In this document: positions 20,610 to 32,010 of the stretch, one piece after another | Layout: each line of letters opens with the position of its first letter | Position numbering within the stretch: position 1 is the stretch's first letter | Assembly (NCBI GenBank): GCA_903813345.2 | Contig: CAIIXF020000012.1 | Coordinates: forward strand, 32,122,501-32,186,500 | Source: Owenia fusiformis | Lineage: Eukaryota > Annelida > Polychaeta > Sabellida > Oweniidae | Length of the DNA stretch: 64,000 nt | Direction: 5' to 3' | Made by a program: the position numbers and the translations under genes | Notes under the pieces: model-generated | What the model was told of the DNA's origin: nothing | Database searches by the model: none | Seen by the model: only the letters and a program-made list of their open reading frames with translations

Positions 20610-21240
20610 TATGAAGATTCAAGATTTCAAGATTCAAGATTTTATTGTGTTTCAAACCAAACACTTGGTTTCCTCACAAAATCAATTACAAGACATTTAC
20701 ATATAATTATACAGTTAAAAAAACAACATGCATTGTTTCACAAATACCATCATACAATCTTTCCTTTTTCAAATAGCTCCCGACGCTGATTAAAAAGTTT
20801 ATTTATAAAATGTATCAATTCGTTAACAATTTCAAAATCATCAGAAGTCATCAAAAAGTTATATTTTTCTTTATCCGACATATTATCAAATGTGTCAATA
20901 AAACTTAGTTTATTAAAAAATTCAAATCTACATTTTTTATAGCCATCACACACAAGAAGAAAATGCCTTTCATCCTCTACTTCCCCCTTATTGCAAATCT
21001 GACAAATTCTTTCATTTATTTCAAGTCGATGCTGTTTAGTGCCATCTTTTTTCTTTTTCTCGTGTCTCCCTGTTTCAATTCTTAAATTATGGTTTGCTAA
21101 TCTAAACCTGGCCATTTTAAAAATTAACATTTTGTTCACGCTTAATGTTAAATATCTTTCCAGATTGTAATCAATTTTTATATAATTTCCAAGTTTTCTA
21201 TTTTCCCTTATAGCTCTATCATTAAGTTCTATATATTTTG
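20610..21240 (-). mobile_element. 5'-truncated non-LTR retrotransposon (LINE), reverse transcriptase C-terminus
   Basis: The minus-strand frame is open from about 21238 down to 20750. It reads the tail of a LINE polymerase: NYIKIDYNLERYLTL, then RFRLANHNLRIETGRH, then the cysteine/histidine knuckle CQICNKGEVEDERHFLLVC. Such zf-RVT-like C-termini are typical of jockey-type elements in animals. After the stop a short 3'UTR ends at about 20613-20642 in a simple repeat of AATCTTGA-like units, a common LINE 3' tail. The 5' part, including the catalytic domain, is missing, as expected of incomplete reverse transcription. Confidence 0.88.
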
Positions 21241-22586
21241 AATGGAATAGTCGCAGGTGCTATTCATATTTGAATGAGTTGCCAATAAAGTAGTAAGGTT
21301 AATCGGTACCCGCTATTTGCATTCGCAAATACTGTACAAGGTTATGGTTTGTTTTTTGGTTGTCATGCAAACAGCGCCCCTAGTTCAAGACTAATAATGA
21401 AGGATGGAGTGAAGAACCTTGCATAATCTGGTATTTGATTTGTGGAGCCATCTTTTAGGCCCCAGGCTCTATTACTATCTCTTTGAAAGACTGAGTTTGA
21501 TAGTCTCCTAGCCTTCGTTCAGTGCAATCTGTGCCTCCTGGTTGTGAAGGTACGCAACGAACGAAATGAATTTTGACAAGTGAGTTTGACTGCATATACC
21601 TGTATATGATATAGCCTTTAAAACATTTAAGCGGCAGTATTATTCTAGTGATATGAATCATTCATCTTTATATCTAGGTATTGGCTTTTTGGCCCACCCT
21701 GTATCTACAAGTTTTGACATTTTATGGAATATCTGACTAGGCTAGTTTTACCCACCCGCTTCCATTGATCTGTTTGGGTCAATGCGTAGTCGTGACATGC
21801 CAAGTGGCAAGCCACTGTGACGATTGTCTGCCATCAAGAAGGAGTTACAAGTTCAAGAGTTCACTTTTTGATATAAGCTATATCCCTTATTAGAAGGTGT
21901 ATCCCCTTTCCAATCCGTTTACTTATTAGTTCCTTTTCACAACTCTAGCCTTTGTAATTCAACTATCTTACGAAACATCACAAACCATCATTTGAAGATA
22001 TCTCTTTCACAGTATATAACATTGATTATATCATTTCATAAATTAGTCTTAATCACCTAGCCTGTTTTGTACTAATGATTTGCAAATACGTGTTCAATAT
22101 GAGAGGTGGCGGTGACAGATGCGGTCTAAAATTAGTGTTCAACCCGGATTGTTACGCAATAAACGATACAATATATAGGCGCTTAGTTTGTTCATTTTTT
22201 CGCCGAGAGCAGAGGCAAGTTATAAAATCCTGTGAAATATGTTTATAGTTTATCGGCCCCTTCCTAATTTCAGATGGACATCATTGTCTGGGTCATAAAT
22301 CAATCCATGTACGAGCCTATGAGAAATGTTACACAATGGGGCATTGTACACTGACGGTAGTTTCGTAATATGCAATTAAAGATTCCGAGGAGAAAATATC
22401 ATCATAGTAAACCATGACATTTCACGTCTTCTCAGCAACGTGATGTAAGAGCACGGGATGAGGCCCGGATATACTGTCATTTATAAAACAAAACAGTCTT
22501 ATTCTTATCCATAGCATTAAGCTTATAAAAATCAGTCTTATTCCTTTAGATGTAAGTAATCTCTTATAAAAGATATAATATGCATG
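21241..22586. other. Gene-poor stretch upstream of cPLA2 exons
   Basis: No coding exon recognised. The segment 21241-21300 (AATGGAATAGTCGCAGGTGC) recurs near 30080-30135. Around 21670-21710 a mariner-like end (GGCCCACCCTGTA) appears. The missing first exon of cPLA2 could lie anywhere from 20.5 to 25.5 kb. Confidence 0.4.
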
Positions 22587-23464
22587 TACACTCCCCTCCA
22601 TAAGTTTGGCAACCTTTTTTCCCCATTGAACTACGTGTTAAAGCCTCTCTACGTTTGGATTTTTATTTACTTAACCGGCGATGAAATAACTTATAATATT
22701 AATGGAAACGTAACTTGACTTTATTTCCAATACCTCCAAATTTTCTCATTTTTTTCCCTCAATTACAATAGGTCGAAAATTGATGATAAATTTGACGAAT
22801 TTTTGAAAATCGTCATTTCCATGTAATCCAATGGGAAATGGAGGGTTCGGGGCAAATCAGAAATCAGGATGTCTTTTCAGTAAAAGATTCAGCAAAAAAT
22901 ATTTTTATATAGAAAATTGAATTGTCTAACTTTTATGAACACTAAGTGTTTAGTTTATTTGAGGAATATTAAAGTTACAGCGCTTCAAAGTCATTTTTGA
23001 AAATAATTTTTCGCCTCCTGTGTTATTTCAATGGGAGAGGTTTTTTGAAAAACAATTTTGACTTTAAAGCCTTATAATTTTGTTGAACCTGAAGAAACAT
23101 ATCAATTTTTTGTTAAATAAAGTTAGCAAATTCAATTGCCTGCCTAACTCGTATTTTTGCAAGGACTCGGATGGATGGATATTCTGTCATATGACTTGCG
23201 GCAAACCTACCATTTCCCATTGGTTAACATGGGAATGTCGATTTTCAAAAATTCATCAAATTTATCATCAATTTTCGACCTATTGTAATTTAGGAAAAAA
23301 TTGAGAAAATTTGGAGGTATTGGAATTAAAGTCAAATTACGTTTTCATTAATAGTAGAAGTATTTTCATCGCAGGTTAAGTAAACAAAAATTCAAAGGTA
23401 AAGAGGCTTTAACACGTAGTTCAATGGGGGAAAAAAGGTTGCCAAACTTATGGAGGGGACTGTA
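22587..23464. mobile_element. Giant fold-back element, family B (878 bp, arms over 400 bp)
   Basis: The ends are CACTCCCCTCCATAAGTTT and its reverse complement, next to TA. The whole element is an imperfect inverted repeat almost to its centre: for example TTCCAATACCTCCAAATTTT (left) against its complement near 23310, and CCATTTCCCATTGG (right) against CCAATGGGAAATGG (left). It has no transposase frame. The ends resemble Tc1/mariner-type terminal repeats. Transcribed, it would form a long hairpin. Confidence 0.88.
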
Positions 23465-25018
23465 TACAGCACGCATTAACAACTCTTACTAGCGTTCATT
23501 TTAAACATTTTAACGTATTCCTGGACCTCAGAGCACGAGTCTAATGAAACAGAAAGATGCAATGCTTCTCATATCAAAGTACGTGGAAAAAATTAAGTTT
23601 GACTTTCCTCCCAAGCAGGTGTCCAGAATACGTACCTCCGTCTCCGTCCCATATTAAAAGAGAAAGAAAATATTCTGAATCTTGGAGACCTGCGTTCGAA
23701 GAATGACATGTCTAATTAGGATATGTGTTTTGTAAAAAGCGAATGTTTTAAATCCAATATTAAATATCATGATAAATCATGACATCTAATTTCTTCTCAG
23801 CCCTGAGATGTTTCAGGTGAAAAAGAAAGATGCTATGAGTATTAGAATTAATATCAACAGTTATAATACCCTGCGTGCAGAGTCTAGTTAAGACGAAGCT
23901 CTCTTTTAAGAAGTGAAGTCAAACGAATGCAAAGGGTACAGTTATAACCGATGAATGATATATATAAATGGCATGAGAGTTTTCATGTTCTTCTTAGGGC
24001 ATTAAAAGGGTCATCTTTGAACTCTGGGATACTTTGTCCTCTTGCTCCAGCTCATAGTGATTAATTGAAAAATAGCGTGCATATCAAGAATTAATACAAA
24101 CACATAACTGTTCCAATTATTGGCACTTATCATTACACAATAACACGCAGTGTGAATAAGGGAGGATTCTTGCATTTGTCGACAACGACAACGACAACAG
24201 GTGAGATATACGTCAAAATACGTCAAAACAAATTAAAATAATTCTAGAGTCGTGTTTTAGTAACATGAAGCTACTCAGCACATTATTGCTCTGACTAAAG
24301 AGGAAAAGACATGTCATGATATACCATAATTTGGTATAATAGTCTCACATACTGAGCATGGAATGATTTTTGAACAACAGGTTTATGGGTCCAGATTCTG
24401 TACCAATCTTCTTATTCCCATTACGTTCTAGACATAGAACGTCTAATTAATTTCTGGAACTTACAAAATTAGACAGTAAGAAGTCGGAAACCTCCAGGGT
24501 ATCAATTTTGATTGATTTTATAACGCTGGTATTATTCACTAGTATAAACAATACCATCACACTTGATAGAAAGAAACTAAGAGCACGAGTCCGAGGTCAT
24601 GAAATTTTACATTTACAAGAATAGCAATAGCCCCCAGCCGTCTCCGGCTTATGAGACACTTTTTATATCAAAGTATTTACTGAAATTGTTGAAATTATTT
24701 TGTGCGATTCAATTCATTGATTGTCCAGTTTAAGGATTCGTCTTGGTATGAACAGATTAGTCTTTGGGAATACTGGGAAAATTTCAAGGTGGCCATTTTG
24801 GATTGTCACATAGTGAAGTTCTTAAAAGCTTTCAGTCAAATCTTGTCTCCGCTTTTTCAGCCAAATAATTCAGTGGGTTGGTTTGAATATATCATGCAAA
24901 ACACCAGTGAGTTCCAATTTGAAAGGAAACGCGTGTACCAGGTACATATAAAAATGCAGAAAAGTGCCTTAATTGCGCAGGAAAATAACTTCATGTGATT
25001 TCCAAAAGATCATTACGG
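23465..25018. other. Gene-free stretch between fold-back element and GPCR flank
   Basis: No gene recognised. A family F end fragment (GTCATCTTTGAACTCTGG) lies at about 24010-24028. An open frame at 24702-24998 has no domain-like features and is probably chance. Confidence 0.45.
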
Positions 25019-25340
25019 GTCACCTAAACATGGGTCGTCAGGGGTCACATCAGCTTCAAAAGGCCGTAAAACTTAAATAACTGCCTTTGACCTAAGATGA
25101 CCTTGACCTATAAACGTTAACTTTTATATCGGACAACCTTATAAAGGATCGCCGAGTGTAACACTAGACCCAAACAGTGAAAAATCTTAAAACGCAAAAT
25201 ACCTAGATATTGACATTGACCCAAAAAGTTGTGCTTTTCCGATCCTCAGGTTACCCAATCATGGGTCGTCAAGGACCAGATCACTCCCCAATGGCCTTAA
25301 AATGTTAAATATCTAGATATTAACGTTCAATGTCGAGAAA
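25019..25340. repeat. Diverged direct duplication upstream of the GPCR
   Basis: Two segments spaced about 230 bp (25019 and 25250) share ATGGGTCGTCA, GATCA/CATCA and a GGCC.TAAAA stretch. Probably a dispersed repeat in two copies. Confidence 0.5.
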
Positions 25341-25552
25341 AGGGTGCCAGCAGTGTCAGAATACATAATTACATACGAACCAATAGCAAGCGGTTGCAAA
25401 CGTCACTACTCAGAGAAATACGCTATATATTCTAACGCGACGCCCATTTTGCTTTCTAAGCTATGAATACGTTGTCGATAACTATCACATATATTTAATA
25501 TAGACTTGAGGTAAAAAACACAGACGTTTACCATAAAGACTGTTCAGACAGA

Positions 25553-26857
25553 ATGGATTTAGCAAATGCCACAAATATATCCATAGTTGGATTCGATTTG
25601 GACTTTGTAGCAAAGAGGAACGATTTGTTCGTAAAGGAAAATATTTTGGTGGTCATTTTTATGTTTTTCGTTATGATCATCGGCTCGTTTGGGAATCTCT
25701 TGGTGCTGATTGTACATCGCACAAAATTTATGAAACGCACGGGGACCTACTACATGTACATTCTTGCGGGTATAGATTTCGTAAGTTGTATTGTAATACA
25801 TCCTTATGTAATTCACAAACTATTTTATTTCTATGGTCAATCCGTCAAGAGATGTAAGATCAGTTATTTTTTCACGCATATCAGTGTGGTTGTACAGGTG
25901 TTTCTACTAACGGCCATTGCTATTGATCGTTTCTACACGATGAACAAACCGTTAGATTTCAAAAAGGCTTACAAAAGAATGCGTGCCTTCGTTGGTACAT
26001 CTTTTGTCGGTGGTATCATTTTGAGTACCCCGATTATTGAGTTATATGGTATCAAGACTGTGGAACTGATGGAAGAGAACAAAAGATATGATGGACATAC
26101 GTGCTATTACAGCGACTTCTACGAGGGCACGAAAACGAAAAAGGTTTTCCAGTATTTCCGAATGATGGTGTTTATTGTATGTGCCGTTGTTATCGTTATT
26201 ATGTACGTCAAGATAGCTAGGACATTGCGCAGAATTAGACCTATTGGAATGGACATAATTTCGAATCATAAACGAGACAATGCAAAACCTTCGAAACCAC
26301 ATGTTTTGAAGCAAATTGGCATTTTTGGACAAAACGGTGAAATGCATTCGCAAAGTGAATCGTCCAGACAGAGTTCGTCAGCAAGTAAATATAAATATCA
26401 AGCGCAAACAATTGGTGATCACCTCAGACCACCTGGTCCTAATGAAAAACAGTTCGGTGACAAATTAAAAGTTCCAGTTGATAAGCCTCAAAATGTAGTT
26501 GCTAAAGATGCTGTGGTTGTTGCTACAACATCAACCGCAAGGACGGAGCCAAATTACCGTGGAAAACGAAGTCGAACTGTTGTCAAAATTCTATTTTTGG
26601 TGACAACTATGTTCCTCGTAACATGGCTTCCATTCTGGGTTATCAGATTTACTTTACATGGGGCGAAAGGTCTGGAACTTAAGAAACTCGAAATTTTCTT
26701 TAATCGATTTGTTTATCTAAATAATGCCATTAATCCAATATTGTATTGTTTGGTTCACAAAGTATTCATCAAAGATTGTAAAAATTGGTTCAGAAGGATG
26801 AGAAACAGAGTTTTTTGCACATTTCCGACTCATTGTTGTATTGTGGAAAGAGCTTAA
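25553..26857 (+). CDS. Class A (rhodopsin-like) G-protein-coupled receptor, orphan
   Basis: 434 residues in one exon. Two N-glycosylation sequons near the N-terminus (N5, N8). Seven hydrophobic helices: TM1 about 31-55 with the GN pair (47-48), TM2 66-90 with LAGID (D75), TM3 102-124 preceded by C101 and followed by DRF (125-127, a DRY variant), TM4 147-163, TM5 203-222, TM6 343-366 with TWLPFW (a CWxP variant), TM7 383-404 with NPILY (394-398). C184 in loop 2 should pair with C101. The third intracellular loop is long (about 223-342), rich in Ser, Lys and Pro. C-terminal cysteines (422, 428, 429) may be palmitoylated. The pattern suits a peptide or amine receptor of the expanded invertebrate type; the ligand cannot be named. 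A transposon starts nine bases after the stop. Confidence 0.93.
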   Translation: MDLANATNISIVGFDLDFVAKRNDLFVKENILVVIFMFFVMIIGSFGNLLVLIVHRTKFMKRTGTYYMYILAGIDFVSCIVIHPYVIHKLFYFYGQSVKRCKISYFFTHISVVVQVFLLTAIAIDRFYTMNKPLDFKKAYKRMRAFVGTSFVGGIILSTPIIELYGIKTVELMEENKRYDGHTCYYSDFYEGTKTKKVFQYFRMMVFIVCAVVIVIMYVKIARTLRRIRPIGMDIISNHKRDNAKPSKPHVLKQIGIFGQNGEMHSQSESSRQSSSASKYKYQAQTIGDHLRPPGPNEKQFGDKLKVPVDKPQNVVAKDAVVVATTSTARTEPNYRGKRSRTVVKILFLVTTMFLVTWLPFWVIRFTLHGAKGLELKKLEIFFNRFVYLNNAINPILYCLVHKVFIKDCKNWFRRMRNRVFCTFPTHCCIVERA

Positions 26858-26866
26858 CTTAAAATA

Positions 26867-27650
26867 CAGGGTGAGCCAAAAAAGGAACCTCAAACAAATG
26901 TTAATAACTTCGTCACTCGGCATGGGTTTAGTGTCATATTTTTATTCTACACAGTGTACTTGGTCTATTTTAAATGGTCGCAATTCTATGGCCACTTTAA
27001 AAAACACGAACATGGTATAAAATATGGGCGTCGCGTCTGGAGACGTGTACGTATCGAACGAGTAGTTGATCAATACACGAGAAGAGGGGGGGGACCCCAG
27101 AGCTTTGACGATGACTGATATATATTACGTCTCTTGCGTACCACCTTCGTTTGCTCAAATCCTCACCAGTTAGTTTTCGAATATAACGCGTCGTCGTGAT
27201 GTTTTAATCGATGTAAGCATATTCCTTAAGTCATTCTATATCTCGATGTGAAATAACAATGAAGCTATGATATTGGTTAACACGCCAGAAATTAACATAA
27301 TATTATTCGAAGCGTTATTAGAAAACTTTGAATCCGCCATTTTTGTTTATCGATTTGGACCAATCAGAGACGTACGTCATCTCAATACAGGTTTACATTA
27401 TATAAATGCACGTCATCTTTGAACTCTGGTATTAACACCCCCGCCCCCCCCCCCCCGGTAGGGGTGTGGAATGTTTTGGCCTTTGGAGCATGTTTTGCAA
27501 ATGGCCATCACTAGTGATTGTCCGATGAAACTTAGTGGTACGAAAGAACATTGAATATAGTCTAATCGTGACAAATATAATCTTAAACCCATGCTGGATG
27601 ACCGATGACTGAACATACATTTGTTTGGGTTACCTTTTTGGCTCACCCTG
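26867..27650. mobile_element. Mariner-like inverted-repeat element with nested family F repeat
   Basis: Left end CAGGGTGAGCCAAAAAAGG and right end CCTTTTTGGCTCACCCTG are inverted copies; the inverted similarity runs to CAAACAAATG. It contains the 305-bp family F repeat (27122-27427), which looks like a later insertion. No transposase remains. Left flank is TA. It starts in what would be the GPCR 3'UTR. Confidence 0.8.
27122..27427 (+). repeat. Family F dispersed repeat, copy 2
   Basis: Aligns end to end with 14666-14971: starts ATTACGTCTCTTGCGTACCA, includes AAGCTATGATATTGGTTAAC, and ends GTCATCTTTGAACTCTGG. Nested inside the mariner-like element. Confidence 0.78.
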
Positions 27651-27744
27651 AACATTGTTCACAATGCACTCTGCAGTAGAATTCTTTATCGGGTATAAGA
27701 ATATATATAGTGTGATGTATTTCAGTATAAATGTAGACGTTTGG

Positions 27745-28034
27745 CATCAAGGAGGATTGGCTCCCAGGATCGAAACTCGATTTTTTCCAACAATGAAAAC
27801 GTCGAAATGTTATTTTCTGAAACCGACTATAAATTCAAAACAAACAGTTCAAAAGATTCGATTCAGAATTAACGTCAGGAAATATAACCAAAATTCACGA
27901 TTCAAATGTTGAAGTGAACAAAATGGCGGTTTTTTGAATTCGAATTTTGTATCACGACATCCCCATATATGGGACAGAATACCGATGTTGCATTCTGGGA
28001 GCCAATCCTCCTTGGGAGCCAATCCTCCTTGACA
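27745..28034. mobile_element. MITE-like element with GGAGGATTGGCTCCC ends
   Basis: Left end CATCAAGGAGGATTGGCTCC, right end GGAGCCAATCCTCCTTGACATG. The right end is duplicated once (two GGGAGCCAATCCTCCTT units). No coding capacity. Confidence 0.7.
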
Positions 28035-28090
28035 TGTAATTATGTGGTTTAGATCCAAAATGCATAAATTTGTATGTATATTATAGGAAT

Positions 28091-28226
28091 ATCCTATGGT
28101 TTTGAAAAAATATCATTTATATCCATGAGTGGATATTGATATCTTTACGAGTGAGCGCAGCGAATGAGTGAAGATATTTATATCCATGAGTGGATATAAT
28201 TGATATTTTTGAAAAACCATAGGATT
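28091..28226. repeat. Palindromic repeat with TTATATCCATGAGTGGATAT units
   Basis: The ends ATCCTATGGTTTTGAAAAA and TTTTTGAAAAACCATAGGAT are inverted copies. The interior has two TATCCATGAGTGGATAT palindromes. Confidence 0.65.
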
Positions 28227-28264
28227 GTCCGTTTATCCCATGGGAAATCTTAACCCAGCGAAAA

Positions 28265-28510
28265 AATGGTAAAAAAATTTTTTTTAAAAAGGTTTCGAAA
28301 AAAATGTTTGAAAAAAGAATTTGAAGGAAAACATTTTTGAAAAAAGATTTGAAGGTTTCAAAAATTTTTTGGGAAAAAATATTTGAAAAAAAATTTTGAA
28401 GAAAAAAAATTTTGAAAAAAAAAATTTAAAGGAAAAAAATCTAAAAAAATTTTTTAAGAAAATCTTGAAAAAAAAATTTAAAATTTTAGAAAAAAATTGT
28501 ACAAAAAATT
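28265..28510. repeat. Low-complexity A/T tract
   Basis: Degenerate repeats of GAAAAAAATTT-like words with no fixed period. Confidence 0.85.
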
Positions 28511-28521
28511 ATTGAAAAAAT

Positions 28522-28612
28522 CTAAACCATCGAATATCACTTTTGAAACCATCGAATATCACTTTTGAAACCATCGAATATCACTTTTTGAGAAGTGATA
28601 TTCGATGGTTTG
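28522..28612. repeat. 22-bp direct repeats closed by an inverted copy
   Basis: Three copies of ACCATCGAATATCACTTTTG are followed directly by a reverse complement copy, giving a strong hairpin. Confidence 0.8.
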
Positions 28613-28788
28613 GGGATTTTTTGCTAAAATATGATATCTTGATCCACATATCAAATATATCTTCACCTGATATTCGATATATATCCTTGTAACCATTGGA
28701 TAAAAACATATATGAGCACACAGCTTGACCATTTTTTAATAAAATAATGTATTTTTCTTTTGTGAATTAAAACCTTGCATGGAATATA

Positions 28789-29851
28789 CAGGGTGTCCCA
28801 GAAGTAATGATAATTATGCTCTTAAATTTGTATTTGACAAGGAAACAATATGAAATTCATACAAATTAAAGTTTAAGATATAAGCTTCATTTTGCTATAT
28901 TACATTTATGAATTTATACAAAAATATTCCATGTATAGTTGCCATAGCAACATGTATGCGTGTTCTGCGGAGCAGTTTCCGTATATTATAAATGTTCAAA
29001 CTTAGTTTAGAAAAGCAGTTATTCTGTGATAATGTTTCAAGCTTTTAAATCATTGTTATGGTAATTGTATACAGTTGCATGATTTCATAGTGGTTTAATA
29101 TTATGTAATTTATCTCATTGTGACAGGATTATCACTTTAATCTGATATTATGACATCACATGATGATGTCATATAGGGTTTCACAAAAGGAAAACTCTTA
29201 GGAACACAACCTAGGAATTTCCAGGGAGGTTTACATTATGCTACCAACGTTGAGCAAAGATGAAAAATTAGAGCAGAGAGCAGTCATAAAATTCCTTCAG
29301 AAGACAGGGGGTAAACCCAGTGACACTATAAAGGAGTTTAAACAAGCATATGGTGAGAGAAGACTGTCCAACCCCACTGTGTATAGGTGGCATAAACACG
29401 AGAGCGAGGCACAATTGCGCCACTCGGTTCAGTAGGCTCTGTAGGATATGTCCAACAGTGGTTTTGATCATGTCTTCCAATCCTGGCTGGAAAGGCACAG
29501 ACAAATTTTTCCAGCAAAGGACAGTATGTGGATAAGTGAATCAACAATGTACAATGCTCTTAAGGAATATCAGGAATGAAGTAGCAGCATTACAGTAGTG
29601 ATGTGAACAGCAGGGAAACATATGAACATGAAATGTTTTTCAAAAATGTATGAAAAACACACAGCTGCTCCGCAGAACGCGCGTACATGTTGCTATGGCA
29701 ACTATACATTGAATATATTTGTGTAAAGTAATAAATGTAATATAGTAAAATGAAGCTAACATCTTGATCTTTAATTTGTGTGAATTTCATATTGTTTCCA
29801 TATCAAATAAAAATTTTAGAGCATAATTATCATTACTTCTGGGACACCCTG
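28789..29851 (+). mobile_element. Mariner-like transposon, deletion derivative with transposase N-terminus
   Basis: Perfect-looking ends (CAGGGTGTCCCAGAAGTAAT and its complement), flanked by TA on both sides as for Tc1/mariner elements. The inverted similarity reaches about 190 bp inward (including CATAGCAACATGTA and its complement near 29690). A 65-codon frame at 29238-29435 reads a helix-turn-helix like those at the N-terminus of mariner transposases (RAVIKFLQKTGGKPSDTIKE, NPTVYRWHKHE). The catalytic DDE/D part is absent, so it cannot move by itself. Confidence 0.85.
29238..29435 (+). pseudogene. Mariner-like transposase N-terminal HTH remnant
   Basis: 65 codons then a stop. The sequence resembles the first DNA-binding helix-turn-helix of mariner-type transposases: an acidic/basic start, an IKFLQKTG helix, then a PTVYRW recognition helix. 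No DDE catalytic domain follows. It sits inside the inverted-repeat element 28789-29851. The family assignment rests on this motif and on the TA-flanked ends. Confidence 0.65.
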
Positions 29852-31022
29852 TATTTTACCAGTTTATATACTATCATTTTGTTCTTAACTTTGTCAAACC
29901 TTATTATTTGTATCATTGCTTGTATTCTATATAGGAAATAAACAATTATTATTAAAAAAAAAAAAAAAATCATATGTTTGATTCAGTATGATGTTTCAAC
30001 GGTGCAATAATAGTATATTATACAACAATTTGTTTATTTAACAAACATTGTCTCATTTTATCTAACTCAGTTAGATATGAATGGAATAGTGGCAGGTACT
30101 ATTCATATTGAAATGAATTGCCAATAAAATCTGACAGCCGACAGCCGAAAGTTGCATTCGTGAATACAAGCTCAAGATAGCAGCGTTTCTTGCTGATTTA
30201 TCAATTTATTTTGTGCTTTAGATTATGTAACGTACCTTAACACAAAGTACACGAAGAAAACTCATTTAAAGGTCAAATAAAGCAGTGGATTCGTTCATTT
30301 GTGAGGGGGGGGCTTTATCTTTCGAATTGAAAAGGAGAGACTTTTCATGACCTAATGTTTTCTATGAATAAAAAAGTAATAAAAAAAAGTTTTTGCTCTG
30401 GGTATAATATACAGCCTTGAAGCTCCGTCCGTTTCAATTAATCAATTTCTAAGAAAACAGCACTTTTATTTTAAAATGTAATCATTTCCTTATTATCTGG
30501 GGGTTGCACTTTTCTAAAGAAAGGTTTGTGACATGGGCCGCTTCGTGCATTTGTTCATTAAGTTGGAACAATTTTTACATTATGCATTTATTGTACTCGA
30601 ATATAATTAAGGATTTAAGCCCTGTACTCAGTGCAATGTGGAATGACTTAAACATGAACTTATCATTTTATCGGTTTCATTAGAATCTAGGAGTAACCTT
30701 GGGTGAATTGTTGGTTATATAATAGAATGAAGTTACGTGAAATAGCGTGTTCTGATTGGCTGGTATTGGACAAGCCTTGTCTAGCTATGTGTGAAGTGAC
30801 TACAATTATTTTATCATCTTTATTTCTTATCACGTAGGTTATGCACTGGTGATCCACTCGATTACGCTGGTTACCAAAACGAACCGTTTTGGTAACAAAA
30901 TGTCGGACCGTCGAAGGCACGATTTTTCTTTTTTCCTTATTTCACGCGTTGTAGGCAGAATCCCCACGACGTTTTTTCTCACTACGTACATCAGTATCAT
31001 ATGTTTTAGAAAATGTACATGT
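29852..31022. other. Gene-free stretch with minor repeats
   Basis: 30080-30135 repeats the segment at 21241-21300. A poly-A run lies at 29956-29970. No gene recognised; the open frames here lack domain features. Confidence 0.45.
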
Positions 31023-31202
31023 TTGCGAAAAAATAGCTCAGAGGACAACAGAATCGTCGATTTTCTTCCTCACTTAAGTTACATAAACGGTTTTTCGAAA
31101 AACAGTTAAGATCTGCACTTTTAACCCAAACCGTTTATGTAACTTAAGTGAGGAAAGAAAATCGACGATTCTGTTGTCTTCTGAACTATTTGTTCGCAAT
31201 AT
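31023..31202. repeat. Hairpin with 72-bp near-identical arms
   Basis: The arm beginning TTTGCGAAAAAATAGCTCAG is followed, after about 34 bases, by its reverse complement ending AACTATTTGTTCGCAA. The shared core includes ACAGAATCGTCGATTTTCTT. No coding capacity. Confidence 0.8.
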
Positions 31203-31365
31203 ATAAAAGCCTGACAATGTTTGGTTCCTAACTTTCATGAATTGCAAAAATATTTTGGAAATCTATCTAGCCTTTGAAAAATGAATCTTAAGCGGACTTC
31301 AAATAGCCAAACTTACTAAGGGGAGTGAGTGTAAATCTAAGGCCCTTGTCTTTTTAGTGACCAAG

Positions 31366-31600
31366 AGCAGTGGTGGATCTAGAAGCTATCAAGGGGGGGG
31401 GGGGGGTTGAGTCAGTAAAACGTTTCAGCGCTTGCGTGGAAATAAATTTTGGGCCCCCAAAACCAAATATTGGGCCCAAATTTTAAAAATTTAAGGCCCA
31501 TTCTTTGAAAATTTGGCCAGCCAAATTATGCCGAAAAAGGCCCATTTTTGAGGCCCTACAACATTTCTGGGCTTTTGGGCGCATGCCCCAATATATTGAT
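31366..31600. repeat. Family H dispersed repeat, copy 1
   Basis: Words GTGGATCTAGAAGCTA, GGGCCCCCAAAACCAAATAT and GGCCC clusters recur at 54835-55050 and at the window end (63938-64000). Function and class unknown. Confidence 0.6.
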
Positions 31601-31914
31601 ATTGACCTTAATTTTTTCAAGTATTACATCAAGCCCATGTTTCTCTCATACATGCACCCATGGTGGAGAAACAAATAAAATGTATTTTGTAAGGATGGTA
31701 GTGTAATTAATTACCTATCTTATCTAGAGAGAGAGAGAGAAGGGTGACAGGGTTCAGAGAAGACATAATGTAAATGTGTATTGAGATAACATCGTCGCTA
31801 ATTGGTCAAATGGAGAGACTTTATTTTCAAAAAATATTTTGAACAGTATTATGTTAATTTCTATCATAGATTGTTCTTTTACATCAAGAATAAGGACAAT
31901 ATAAGGAATATGTT

Positions 31915-32010
31915 TACATCGATTAAAACATCACAACGACGTGTCATGTTAAAACTAGCAATTGAGAATTTGGACAAACGAAGGTAGTAAGCAAGAGGCG
32001 TAATTATCTG
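31915..32010 (-). repeat. Family F repeat, 5' fragment
   Basis: The reverse complement reads ATTACGCCTCTTGCTTACTA and continues as copies 14666 and 27122 for about 90 bp. Confidence 0.65.

Noticed and set aside
24702..24998. 98-codon plus-strand frame upstream of the GPCR
   Set aside because: No recognisable domain, no splice or start context, length within chance for AT-rich DNA.
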